From contig NZ_VUOD01000003.1 of NCBI RefSeq assembly GCF_008386465.1, forward strand, positions 248,001 to 312,000: a DNA stretch of 64,000 bases. The letters are read 5' to 3'. Under the pieces are notes generated by a model, which saw only the letters and a list, made by a program, of their open reading frames with translations, did not search any database and was not told the origin of the DNA. The stretch is from Arenimonas fontis. Its GTDB lineage: Bacteria; Pseudomonadota; Gammaproteobacteria; Xanthomonadales; Xanthomonadaceae. The translations under genes were made by a program, and so were the position numbers. Below, one piece after another: positions 52,467 through 62,000 of this stretch; position 1 is the first letter of the stretch; each line of letters opens with the position of its first letter.

Positions 52467-53791
52467 CAGGCCTCTTCCATCAGCCGGGCCAGAGCGTCGG
52501 TGACCTGCTCCAGGGCCACGCCCTCGGCCAGGTCGCCGACCAGTTGCTCGCCCAGGTGCAGGCCCACGCCCTCGACGTGACGCAGCAGGGCGGCGCCCTC
52601 CTGCTTGAGGCGGGCGACCAGGCGGCCGGCCTCGCGCGGCGATTCGTGGCCGGCGCTGAGCAGCAGCTCGCGGCCCTCGCCGTCCACCAGCTTGAAATGG
52701 AAGCGGCCGTCCTTCTCGCGGTACTGCTTGAACTGCGGCAGCGCGGCCCTGGCCTTGGCGGCCTTGCCGCCGCCGGCCGGGGTCGAGCGCAGGTCGCGCA
52801 GGCCGACGGCGGCGCGCAGCTCGGCCAGGAAGGGCGTGGCCAGGGCCCGGGCCTTGGCGGCGCCGGCGCGCAGGATGTCCTCGATCTCGCCCGGCCGCGC
52901 CATCAGCGCCTCGTACTTCTCGCGCAGCGGCGCCAGTTCCGCCTCCAGGCGCTCGTACAGGGCCTGCTTGGCCTCGCCCCAGGCGATACCGGCGGCGAAG
53001 GCCCCGGCGAACTCCGCCGTCTCCTCCGGCGTGGCGAAGGCCTGGTAGAGCTGGAACAGGGCCGAACCCTCGGTGTCCTTGCGCTCGCCCGGCGCGCGCG
53101 AATCGGTCAGCACCGAGAACACCAGCTTTTTCAGCTCGGCCGGCGGCGCGAACAGCGGGATGGTGTTGTCGTAGCTCTTGCTCATCTTGCGGCCGTCGAG
53201 GCCCGGCAGGGTCGCCACGTTCTCCTCGATCGCCGCCTCCGGCAAGACGAAGTGCTCGCCGTAGAGGTGGTTAAAGCGGGCGGCGAAGTCGCGCGCCATC
53301 TCGATGTGCTGCACCTGGTCGCGGCCAACCGGCACCGACTCCGCCTTGAACATCAGGATGTCGGCGGCCATCAGCACCGGGTACATGAACAGGCCGGCGG
53401 TGACGCCGGCATCCGGGTCCTCGCCCGCCTCGACGTTCCTGTCCACCGCCGCCTTGTAGGCGTGGGCGCGGTTGAGGATGCCCTTGCCGGCCACGCAGCT
53501 CAGCAGCCAGGTCAGTTCGGTGATCTCGGGGATGTCGGACTGCCGGTAGAACCAGACCCGGTCCGGATCCAGGCCGCAGGCCAGCCAGCTGGCGGCGATC
53601 TCCAGGGTGGAACGCTGCACGCGGGCCGGCTCCTGGCACTTGATCAGGGCGTGGTAGTCGGCGAGGAAGTAGAAGCTCTGCACGCCCGGGCGACGGCTGG
53701 CGGCGATGGCCGGACGGATGGCGCCGGCGTAGTTGCCCAGGTGCGGGGTGCCCGAGGTAGTGATGCCGGTGAGGACGCGGGTGGCTGGCAT
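52466..53791 (-). CDS. trpS: tryptophan-tRNA ligase with C-terminal extension
   Basis: 441 residues from ATG 53791. Charges tRNA-Trp. The class I HIGH-like motif is PHLGNYAGAI (17-25) and the KMSKS loop is GRKMSKSYDN near residue 200; AGLFMYPVLMAADILMF and VGRDQVQHIEMARDFA are typical of bacterial TrpS. Usual bacterial TrpS is about 330 residues; here about 100 more follow, with a lysine/alanine-rich link and a DGRFHFKLVDGEGRELLLS segment resembling a YegP/DUF1508 repeat. The upstream in-frame codons to 53932 are not supported. Confidence 0.95.
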   Translation of the reverse strand: MPATRVLTGITTSGTPHLGNYAGAIRPAIAASRRPGVQSFYFLADYHALIKCQEPARVQRSTLEIAASWLACGLDPDRVWFYRQSDIPEITELTWLLSCVAGKGILNRAHAYKAAVDRNVEAGEDPDAGVTAGLFMYPVLMAADILMFKAESVPVGRDQVQHIEMARDFAARFNHLYGEHFVLPEAAIEENVATLPGLDGRKMSKSYDNTIPLFAPPAELKKLVFSVLTDSRAPGERKDTEGSALFQLYQAFATPEETAEFAGAFAAGIAWGEAKQALYERLEAELAPLREKYEALMARPGEIEDILRAGAAKARALATPFLAELRAAVGLRDLRSTPAGGGKAAKARAALPQFKQYREKDGRFHFKLVDGEGRELLLSAGHESPREAGRLVARLKQEGAALLRHVEGVGLHLGEQLVGDLAEGVALEQVTDALARLMEEA

Positions 53792-53898
53792 GGCGGAACG
53801 GCGTGTGAAAGGCCGCCATTCTAGCCTCCCGCGCCGGCCAACCCCGTCGCGCCCGTCGGGACGTTCCATCGCAGGCCCCCACCCCGAGGAGTGCGACG

Positions 53899-54783
53899 AT
53901 GAAAACCCCGTTTCCCTCACCGATTCCCGCATCGGCCCCCGCGCCGGCGCCAGCCCGGGCCTTCGCCCCGAGCTGGCGGATTCCCGCCCTCGGCCTGCTG
54001 CTGGCGATGCTGGCGGCGGCCCTGTGTCCGCCCGCCCAGGCCTTCGCCCGCCGGCCCCCGTCCGGGGACCTGGTGGAGCTGCAGGTCCGCGACCTGGACA
54101 GCGGCCGTCTGCTGGAGCGGCACTACCACCGCGGCCGCTGGCACCTGGCCGGCGAACCGGGCCAGCGCTATGCCCTGGTCCTGCGCAACCTCACCGGCGA
54201 GCGCGTGCTGGCCGTGCTGTCGGTGGACGGCGTGAACGTGGTCAGCGGCCAGACCGCCGCGCCGAGCCAGTCCGGCTACGTGCTCGAACCCTGGCAGCAG
54301 ATCGAAGTGCGCGGCTGGCGCAAGAGCCTGGAGCAGGTCGCCGAGTTCCACTTCACCGCCCTGCCCGACAGCTACGCCGCCCGCACCGGCCGGCCGGAGA
54401 ACGTCGGCGTGATCGGCATGGCGGTGTTCCGCGAGCGCCGGCCGGCGGCGGTGACGCCGCCGCCCTACTATCGCCGCGACGGTGTCGCCGGGGCCGAAGA
54501 CGCGGCGAAGGCGGGCGCGCCTGCCGCCGGCACCCGGGAGGCCCTGGCCGCGCCGAGCCACGCGCCGGAAGCCCGCCAGGCCCTGGGCACCGGCCACGGC
54601 CAGCGCCGCTGGGACGCGGCCCGGACGACGCATTTCGAGCGGGCCTCGTCCCGGCCCGAGCAGGTGCTGAGCCTGTACTACGACAGCTACGAGGCCTTGG
54701 CCGCCCGTGGCGTGCTGCCGTCGCGCCGGCCGGCCTGGCGGGAACCGCAAGCCTTCCCCGTTGGCTTCGTGCCCGACCCCTGA
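53899..54783 (+). CDS. exported protein of unknown function
   Basis: 294 residues from ATG 53899 (GGAG upstream), divergent from trpS. After a proline/alanine-rich start, a hydrophobic segment (ALGLLLAMLAAALCPPAQAFA, about 30-50) acts as signal peptide or anchor. The central part is a compact, apparently conserved domain (LVELQVRDLDSGRLLERHYH, NLTGERVLAVLSVDGVNVVS, SGYVLEPWQQIEVRGWRKS, GVIGMAVFRERRP). A disordered C-terminal region then ends in LSLYYDSYEALAARGVLP. Homologues with this core seem widespread in proteobacteria, but I know no function. Confidence 0.7.
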   Translation: MKTPFPSPIPASAPAPAPARAFAPSWRIPALGLLLAMLAAALCPPAQAFARRPPSGDLVELQVRDLDSGRLLERHYHRGRWHLAGEPGQRYALVLRNLTGERVLAVLSVDGVNVVSGQTAAPSQSGYVLEPWQQIEVRGWRKSLEQVAEFHFTALPDSYAARTGRPENVGVIGMAVFRERRPAAVTPPPYYRRDGVAGAEDAAKAGAPAAGTREALAAPSHAPEARQALGTGHGQRRWDAARTTHFERASSRPEQVLSLYYDSYEALAARGVLPSRRPAWREPQAFPVGFVPDP

Positions 54784-54885
54784 GCCGCGGCAGGCCCAGG
54801 CCCGGGAACTCGGCGGGGCCGGGCCGGAACGCCCAAGGGCGACGACCGCTTGGCCGAAGGCGCCGGGCCGGGAGCCGGAAACGGC

Positions 54886-54910
54886 GGGGGCCGGGCAAGG
54901 CCCGGCCCCC
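54886..54910. terminator. bidirectional hairpin between convergent genes
   Basis: An 11-bp perfect stem GGGGGCCGGGC (54886-54896) and GCCCGGCCCCC (54900-54910) with an AAG loop, between the exported-protein gene on plus and the entericidin-like gene on minus. No U-run, but the stem is very stable. Confidence 0.6.
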
Positions 54911-54929
54911 TCGCCGCGATCGCCAGGCC

Positions 54930-55070
54930 TCAGTTCTTGGCGCGCTCGGCGGCTTCTTCGAGTTCGCTGCCGGCCTTTTTCACGTCCTGGCCGAAGCCCT
55001 TGACGGTGTTGCAGCCGGCCAGCGCGAAGGCGGCCAGCAATGCCACCAGGATCAGTCGCTTGCGGGTCAT
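54930..55070 (-). CDS. entericidin-like small lipoprotein
   Basis: 46 residues, ATG 55070 with AGGAGA upstream, TGA at 54930. A lipoprotein signal peptide (MTRKRLILVALLAAFALAGC) ends in the lipobox LAGC at Cys20; the mature peptide NTVKGFGQDVKKAGSELEEA is an amphipathic helix like EcnA/EcnB (NT-x-GxGxDxxxxG motif). Entericidins are tiny cell-envelope lipoproteins linked to stress and, in enterobacteria, to a toxin/antidote pair; only one copy is seen here. Divergent functions are possible, but the motif is clear. Confidence 0.88.
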   Translation of the reverse strand: MTRKRLILVALLAAFALAGCNTVKGFGQDVKKAGSELEEAAERAKN

Positions 55071-55147
55071 GGCGGTCTCCTGAACGCGTGCGGATCGAAA
55101 CGCCCGCCGAGTCTAAACCCGGCCGGCGGCCTGTCAACGCGGCCCGT

Positions 55148-56071
55148 TCAGTCCCGCATCAGGGTGGACTTGCCGAACAGGCTCTCCACCAGGTCCACCG
55201 CCAGCCTGCCGGTGCGATTGTGTTCGTCGAAGGCCGGATTGAGCTCGACGATGTCGATCGAACCGACCCGGCCGGTGTCGGCGATCATTTCCATCACCAG
55301 CTGCGCCTCGCGGTAGTTGGGGCCGCCCGGCACGGTGGTGCCGACGCCCGGCGCGATGGACGGGTCGAGAAAGTCCACGTCGAAGCTGACGTGGATGTGG
55401 GTATCGGCATCCACCCCGTCCAGGGCCATCTCCATCACCCGCTTCATGCCGACCTCGTCTATGAAGCGCATGTCGTAGATGTCCAGGCCGTATTCCTTCA
55501 CCAGGCGCTTTTCCCCCTGGTCCACCGAGCGAATGCCGACCTGGCGGATCTGCGAGGGTTCGATGGCCGGCGCCGAACCGCCCAGGTGGGTCAGCTCGCG
55601 CGGACCCAGGCCGCACAGGCAGGCCACCGGCATGCCGTGCACGTTGCCCGAGGGCGTGACCTGGCTGGTGTTGAAGTCGGCATGCGCGTCCAGCCAGAGC
55701 ACACGCAGCTTCTTGCCCCGTTCACGGCAGTGGCGGGCGACGGCGGTGATGCTGCCCAGACCCAGGCAATGGTCGCCGCCGAGCAGGATCGGCAAGCGGC
55801 CGGCCTGCAGCTGGGCGTACACCGCCTCCATCACCGTCCGGTTCCAGGCCGCTACCTCGGGCAGATGCCGGTAGCCGTCCACCGGCGGCTGCCAGGGATT
55901 GACCGGGCCCGACAGGTTGCCGGTATCCACGACCTGCAGGCCGCGCTCGCGCAGGGCATCGGCCAGGCCGGCGACGCGCAGGGCTTCCGGGCCCATCGAA
56001 GCGCCACGATGGCCGGCACCGATGTCGGTGGGCGCGCCGATCAGGGCGACGGTGCTGCCGAGATGGCTCAT
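55148..56071 (-). CDS. rocF: arginase
   Basis: 307 residues. Binuclear manganese enzyme that hydrolyses arginine to ornithine and urea. Metal-binding motifs are complete: LGGDH (97-101), WLDAHADFNT (DAHAD 128-132), SFDVDFLDP (DVD 231-233) and the SIDIVELNPAFDE end. ALIGAPTDIGAGHRGASMGP is the arginase N-terminus. The start overlaps the rhodanese stop as ATGA (56068-56071). Confidence 0.95.
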   Translation of the reverse strand: MSHLGSTVALIGAPTDIGAGHRGASMGPEALRVAGLADALRERGLQVVDTGNLSGPVNPWQPPVDGYRHLPEVAAWNRTVMEAVYAQLQAGRLPILLGGDHCLGLGSITAVARHCRERGKKLRVLWLDAHADFNTSQVTPSGNVHGMPVACLCGLGPRELTHLGGSAPAIEPSQIRQVGIRSVDQGEKRLVKEYGLDIYDMRFIDEVGMKRVMEMALDGVDADTHIHVSFDVDFLDPSIAPGVGTTVPGGPNYREAQLVMEMIADTGRVGSIDIVELNPAFDEHNRTGRLAVDLVESLFGKSTLMRD

Positions 56072-56460
56072 CGCGCCGCCTCCGCGCCCGGCCGCGCGAC
56101 CGGGCGGCCCTCGGCCTGCCAGCGCGGGAAATGCCCCTCCAGTTGCCGGCTTTCGATGCCGGCGCCCGCCAGCACCCGCTCGGCGATGTCGGCGCGGCGG
56201 CCGCTGCGGCAGTACACCAGCACCCAGGCCGGCTCGCCCAGCTCCGGCAGCCGCTCGGCCAGCTCGGCATGGGGGATGTTGATCGCGCCGGGGACATGAC
56301 CGGCCGCGTATTCCTCGCGGCTGCGCACGTCCAGGATCAGCGGCGCGTCCGCGCGGCGGGACAGCTCCGCCACCGCCGCCGGCGCGACGTCCGGCCGGCC
56401 GGCCGCGGTCGGCAGCGGCGCCAGCAGGGCCAGCGCCAACAGGCAGGTTCGCAGGTTCAT
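56068..56460 (-). CDS. exported rhodanese-like protein
   Basis: 130 residues from ATG 56460 (GAGGGA upstream). Signal peptide with core LLALALLAPLPTAA. Single rhodanese domain: PLILDVRSREEYAAGHVPGA, NIPHAELAERLPEL and active-site loop VYCRSGRRA with the catalytic cysteine. A periplasmic sulfur-carrier or phosphatase-like role is typical; no partner is evident. Overlaps arginase by four bases. Confidence 0.92.
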   Translation of the reverse strand: MNLRTCLLALALLAPLPTAAGRPDVAPAAVAELSRRADAPLILDVRSREEYAAGHVPGAINIPHAELAERLPELGEPAWVLVYCRSGRRADIAERVLAGAGIESRQLEGHFPRWQAEGRPVARPGAEAAR

Positions 56461-56538
56461 GGCGTCCCTCGGTTGCGGCATGGGCCTGTCAGGATACGCC
56501 GGCGGCCGAACCCGCATCCAGCCGCGGCGACGCCCGGT

Positions 56539-58596
56539 TCAGGCCCGTGGCAAGCGCGCCTGGATCTCCGCCGCCGGCGCCGGCCGGCCGAAATGGTAGC
56601 CCTGCAGCTCGTCGCAGCCGATCCCGGCCAGGAAATCGGCCTGTTCGGCGGTCTCCACGCCCTCGGCCGCCACGGCGATGCGCAACTGGTGGCCCATGGC
56701 GATGATGGTGCGGGCAATGGCGGCATCGTCGGCATTGCCGGGCAGGCCCATGACGAAGCTGCGGTCTATCTTCAGCCGGTCGAGCGAGAACTGCTTGAGA
56801 TAGGCCAGGCTGGAATAGCCGGTGCCGAAATCGTCCAGCGACAGGCGCACGCCCAGCGCCTTGATATCGGCGAGATGGCCCTGCACGCGATCCACGTGCT
56901 CCATCAGCGAGCTTTCGGTCAGCTCGATCTCCAGACGCCGGCCGGGCACGCCGTGCCGCGCCAGGCTGTCGCGCACCTGGCGGACGATGTCCGGACGTTG
57001 CAGTTGCAGGGCGGAGACGTTCACCGCCACGGTGAAGCCGTCGAGGCCGGCGTCCTCCCAGGCGCGCAACTGCCGACAGGCTTCGTCGATCACCCATAGG
57101 CCGACCTCGGGCATCAGGCCCAGGGCCTCGGCGATCGGGATGAAGCGGCCCGGCGGTACCCGGCCCAGTTCCGGGCTGTTCCAGCGCACCAGGGCTTCCA
57201 GACCGGTGACGACGCGGCGGCCGGCGTCGAGGATGGGTTGGTAATGCAGTTCCAGCTCGCCGCGCGGGATCGCCTCGCGCAGGCGCGCGCCCAGCACCAG
57301 CCGGTCCTCCAGCTCCTGCATCTGCTCGACCGAGAACATGCAGGCGGCGTCGCGGCCCTGGCGCTTGGCCCGGCCCATCGCCGCTTCGGCCCGGCGCAGC
57401 AGCTCCATGGCGCTCTCGCCGTGCTCCGGCGCCCGGGCGATGCCGACGCTGGCGGTCAGGAACAGGCGGTAACCGTCGCCTTCGATGGGCTGCGCCACCG
57501 CGGCCCGCAGGCGCTCGGCCAGGGCCACGGCCTGGTCCGGCGTCAGCACCGGCGCCATGGCCACGAACTCGTCGCCGGCGAAGCGGGCCAGGCGCGCGCC
57601 CTCGTCCAGCTCGGCGAGCATGCGGTCGGCCAGCAGGCGCAGGGCCTCGTCGCCGATGACGTGGCCCATGGACTCGTTGACGACGTGGAAGCGGTCCACG
57701 TCCAGGAACAGCAGCGACAGGGCCGCGCCTTCCTGCTCCAGAAAGGTGGCCGCCTCGTTCTCGAGCACCGGAAAACGCGGCAGCCCGGTGACCGGATCGT
57801 AGTTGGCCGCATAGGCCAGGCGTTCCTCGGCCTCGCGCTGCTCGGTGATGTCGTTGCCGATGACCATGCGGCAGGCGCGGCCGTCCATTTCGATTGGATG
57901 GGTGGCGATCTCGACCCAGATCAGGCTGCCGTCCTTGCGCCGGTGCCGCCAGACGCCGCCGCGCTGCCGGTCGTCGAAGGTGGCCAGATGGGTCTTGAGC
58001 CGCTCGGCCTCGTCCGGTTCGCGCAGGTCGAGGATGCTCATGCGCAGCAGTTCCTGCCGGCTGTAGCCGTAGTTGTCCACCATCGCCTCGTTGACGGCCA
58101 CCAGGCGCAGGGTCTCGACGTCGTAAACCCAGGTCGGAAACGGATTCAGCTCGAACAGCAGGCGGTAGCGCTGCCGGCTGTCCTCGAGTTCCGCCAGCTG
58201 GCGGGCATGCCGGGCGGCATAGCGCAGGGCCCGGGCCAGGGTTTCGGCGTCTATCCGGCCCTTGACCAGATAATCGGCCGCGCCCGCCTCCAGCGCCCTG
58301 CGGTCCAGTTCCGGATTTCCCTGCCCGGTCAGCATGATCACCGGCCGGCGCGGCCGGCCGGGCGCCAACGCCGCTTCCAGCAGGTCCAGGCCGGAATCGG
58401 GACCGAGGTGATAGTCCACCAGGTAAACGTCGTGGCGGTCATCCGCCAGCGCCTGCAGGCCCTCGGCCAGGGAGCCGGCCCAGTCGAGCTCGAACTGCAT
58501 CTGCGGCAGGTCCGACAACAGGTCGCGCAGGATCAGGAAATCCTCGCGGTCGTCGTCCACGACCAGTACCCGCAGGACACGGGATGCCGGCATCAT
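56539..58596 (-). CDS. REC-PAS-GGDEF-EAL cyclic-di-GMP regulator
   Basis: 685 residues from ATG 58596, overlapping the response-regulator stop as ATGA. Receiver domain (1-125) with VLVVDDDRED and phospho-acceptor D61 in LVDYHLGPDSG; PAS domain about 150-275 (NPFPTWVYDVETLRLVAVN); GGDEF domain about 285-440 with RFAGDEFVAM, an AGDEF variant; EAL domain about 445-685 with TGLEALVRWN, LSLDDFGTGYSSLAYL, IAVAAEGVET and LQGYHFGRP, all intact. Phosphodiesterase activity is therefore likely; cyclase activity is uncertain. Output of the kinase operon upstream. Confidence 0.94.
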   Translation of the reverse strand: MMPASRVLRVLVVDDDREDFLILRDLLSDLPQMQFELDWAGSLAEGLQALADDRHDVYLVDYHLGPDSGLDLLEAALAPGRPRRPVIMLTGQGNPELDRRALEAGAADYLVKGRIDAETLARALRYAARHARQLAELEDSRQRYRLLFELNPFPTWVYDVETLRLVAVNEAMVDNYGYSRQELLRMSILDLREPDEAERLKTHLATFDDRQRGGVWRHRRKDGSLIWVEIATHPIEMDGRACRMVIGNDITEQREAEERLAYAANYDPVTGLPRFPVLENEAATFLEQEGAALSLLFLDVDRFHVVNESMGHVIGDEALRLLADRMLAELDEGARLARFAGDEFVAMAPVLTPDQAVALAERLRAAVAQPIEGDGYRLFLTASVGIARAPEHGESAMELLRRAEAAMGRAKRQGRDAACMFSVEQMQELEDRLVLGARLREAIPRGELELHYQPILDAGRRVVTGLEALVRWNSPELGRVPPGRFIPIAEALGLMPEVGLWVIDEACRQLRAWEDAGLDGFTVAVNVSALQLQRPDIVRQVRDSLARHGVPGRRLEIELTESSLMEHVDRVQGHLADIKALGVRLSLDDFGTGYSSLAYLKQFSLDRLKIDRSFVMGLPGNADDAAIARTIIAMGHQLRIAVAAEGVETAEQADFLAGIGCDELQGYHFGRPAPAAEIQARLPRA

Positions 58597-59057
58597 GGCA
58601 GGCCGGGGTCGCCCGCCGGCGGCAGGTCCACCGTTTCCAGCCAGTACCGGCCCAGGTTGCGCACCACCTCCAGCATGCCGGCGAAGCTGGCCGGCTTGGT
58701 GATGAAGGAGTTGCCGCCGTCGCGGTAGCTGCGCAGCACGTCCTCCTCGGCGCTGGAGGTGGACAGCACCACCACCGGAATGTGCCGCAGCGCCGGGTCG
58801 GCCTTGATCTCGTGCAGGGCTTCGCGCCCGTCCTTGCGCGGCATGTTCAGGTCGAGCAGGATCAGGCCCGGTTCCGGATGGTCGGACGCGCCGGAATAGC
58901 GCCCGCGCCGGCGCAGGTAGTCCATCAGCTCCTCGCCGTCGCCGACGAAATGCAGCGGGTTCTCCATCCGGCACTCGCGAAAGGCCTCTTCCGCCATCAG
59001 GCGGTCGTCCGGATCGTCCTCGGCGATAAGGATCGTGATGTCTTCGCGCACGGTCAT
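58593..59057 (-). CDS. Rcp1-type single-domain response regulator
   Basis: 154 residues from ATG 59057 (GTG 59075 is an alternative). Receiver only: ILIAEDDPDDRLMAEEAF, phospho-acceptor D69 in LILLDLNMPRKDG, VVVLSTSSAEED and FITKPASF. These features, including the DDPDDRL start, mark the group that partners phytochrome-like kinases of the SHDLQEPLRK type. It sits 22 bases after such a kinase gene and overlaps the next regulator. Confidence 0.92.
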   Translation of the reverse strand: MTVREDITILIAEDDPDDRLMAEEAFRECRMENPLHFVGDGEELMDYLRRRGRYSGASDHPEPGLILLDLNMPRKDGREALHEIKADPALRHIPVVVLSTSSAEEDVLRSYRDGGNSFITKPASFAGMLEVVRNLGRYWLETVDLPPAGDPGLP

Positions 59058-59079
59058 CGGGGCAGGAATCGTCACCTGG

Positions 59080-62000
59080 CTAGGTTAACCCCGGGTCACG
59101 GCGGTTTTCCGCCACGGAAACGTGACCGGTGTCCGGATTTTGCCGCTCCGGCAACTGGATAACGAAACAAGCGCCTTCGCCCGGCCGCCCTTCGGCCCGG
59201 ATCTGGCCGCGGTGCCGTTCGACGATGCGGCGCACGATGGCCAGGCCGATGCCGGTCCCCTCGTAGTCCTGGCGGCCGTGCAGGCGCTGGAACGGCGCGA
59301 AGATCTTGCCGGCGTGGCGCGGTTCGAAGCCGATGCCGTTGTCTTCCACCCGCAACTCCCAGGCCGGTTCGCCGTTGAGGCTGACGGCCGTCGCCGAGAT
59401 CCGGACCCGTGGCGGCCGCTCCGGCGCCCGGAACTTCAGCGCGTTGGCCACCAGGTTCTGCAGCAGTTGCCGCATCTGGGTCGGGTCGGCATCCATCGTC
59501 GGCAGCGGGCCGGCCTCGACCAGGCCGCCGCTGCTCTCCAGCCGCGCCCCCAGATCCTCGAGCACCGTCGCCAGCGTCTCGTCCAGGGCGACGCGGACGA
59601 AGGGCTTGCCGCGGGTCACGCGGGAATAGGCCAGCAGGTCGTCGATCAGGCGCTGCATGCGTTCGGCGGCCTGCCGGCTGCGCTCCAGGTAATCCGCCGC
59701 TTCGGCCGACAGCTCCGCAGCGTAACGGTGCCGCAGCCGATCGGCGAAGGCGCGGATCTTGCGCAGCGGTTCCTGCAGGTCGTGCGAAGCGATGAACGCG
59801 AAGTCCTGCAGCTCGCGGTTGCGCGCATCCAGGTCGGCCAGGGTCTGGCGAAGGGCGTCCTCGGCGGCCCGGCGCTCGGTGATGTCGCGGCCGACTGCAT
59901 ACACCAGACCGTCGTTGCCCGGCGAGGACAGCCACTCGATCCAGCGCACGCCGCCGTCGGCGCGCACGTAGCGGACCTGGACCGCCTGCTCGATGGTCTC
60001 GCCCCGCGCCATCCGGTCGGCCCGTTCCAGGATCCGTTGGCGATCGTCCGGATGCACGAAGTCGGTGAAGGTGCGGGCCAGCAGCTGCTCGCGGTCGTAG
60101 CCGGTCACCTCGGACATCTTCGGGTTGACGGCGACGAACCGGCGGCTGGCCGGCTCGAAGATCACGAACAGCTCAGCCGACATCTCGAAGAAGCGATCCC
60201 GCACCCGCAGCCTTTCGATCAACCGGCCCCGTTCGATGGCGTCGCTGGCCATCTGGGCGAACTGCTGGGTCACCAGCTGGTCTTCCTCGCTGAACTCGCC
60301 GACGTACTTGTCGCTAAGTTGCAGCAGACCGATCACCCTGCCCTCGGCGCCGATCATCGGCACCGCCAGCCAGCCGCGCATCGGCGGGTGCCTGCCGGCT
60401 TCGGCGCCGAAGCCGCGCCAGCGCGGATGCGCCTCCAGTTCGGCCTGGCTCATGCGCACCGGCCTGGCCGTTTCCACCACCATGGCGTAGATGCCGCTGC
60501 CGTCCGGCGGCGTGTCGTAGCCGCGCCACTGTCCGTACTTTTCCGACAGCGACACCGCGTGCACCTGCTGGGCCGGGCTTTCGTCCACGTTCAGGCTGAT
60601 CACCGCCTGATGGGCGCCGATGGTGTCGCGCAGGCTGTCCACCAGTTGCTGGTACATCTCCTGGTCCGGCAGCTTGCGATTGAAACGGATGGCGGCATCG
60701 CTGAGCCGGCGCAGCTGCCGGCTGGTGGTCTCGGCGGCGTTCAGGGCTTCGCCCAGTTCCTGCTGATGCCGCCGCAACACGGTGATGTCCTGGGCGATGC
60801 CGAACACGCCGGCCACCCTGCCCTGCACCATCATCGGCAGGTTGGTAATGCGCATCTCCAACCGTCGCCCGGCCGGCGTCACCACCCCGATCTCGTACTG
60901 GCGGGCCTCGCCCAGGCAGACCGCCCGGAAATGCTGGCGGGTCATCTCCCTGTGCTCGGGTGCCACCAGGAAATCGAAAGCTTTGCCCAGCACGTCGCCG
61001 GCAGTCAGGCCGGTGACCTCGCTGTACTGGCGGTTGACCGCGGTGAAGCGCCCCTCGAGGTCCATCGAGAACACCGCGTCCGGGTGCTCTTCGAACAGCG
61101 ACCGGAACCGCTGTTCGCTCAGGGCCAGCTCGCGGTAGGCCTTGTCCTGCTCGATCGCCACCGCGGCGATGGCGGCCATGTTCTCCATCATCTTCAGCTC
61201 GTCCGGCGACGGCTCGCGGACGCTGCGGTAGTAGTTGGCGAAGGTGGCCAGCACCTTGCCATCGGCGGACTTCACCGGCACCGACCAGCAGGCCCTCAGG
61301 CCATGCGCTGCCGCCAGGTCGCGGTAGTCCTCCCAGAGCGGATCGCTCATGATGTCCGAGACGATCACCGTCTCGCCGCGCCAGGCCGCGGTGCCGCACG
61401 ACCCGGCCTTGGGCCCGATCTCCGCGCCGTGGATGGCCAGGTTGTACGCCGCCGGCAGGCTGGGCGCCGCCCCGGTCAGCACGTGCCGCCCGGCCTCGTC
61501 CAGCAACAGCACCGAGCTCAACGAGCCGGGGAACTGCTGTTCGGCCAGCCGGGTGACGGCTTCCAGGCTCTCGGTCAGCGGCCTGCGCGAAGCGATGCCG
61601 GCCAGGATTTCCCGCTGCCCCTGCTCCATTGCCCGCGCCCGCCTCGCCTCGGTGACGTCGCGCATGAAGCTGGTGAACACCGGCGGGTCGGCGTCCGGGA
61701 GGCGGATGATGGTGAGCTCGACCAGCAGTTCGCTGCCGTCGGCCCGCAGCGCCGGCAGTTCCACGCGCTTGCCCAGCAGCTTTCCGCGCCGTTCCCGCAG
61801 GTAGGTCGCCAGGCCCTGGCGATGGCCATCGCGGAGGCGCTCGGGCGCCAGCAGGTCCGCGAGATCCCTGCCCAGCACCTCCTCGCGGCGGTATCCGAAG
61901 GTGCGCTCGGCCGCCGGATTGAAATCGAGGATGCGGCCGTCCGCCGACATCGTGACGATGCAGTCGAGCGCGCTCTCGACCGTGCTGCGCATGCGCGCCT

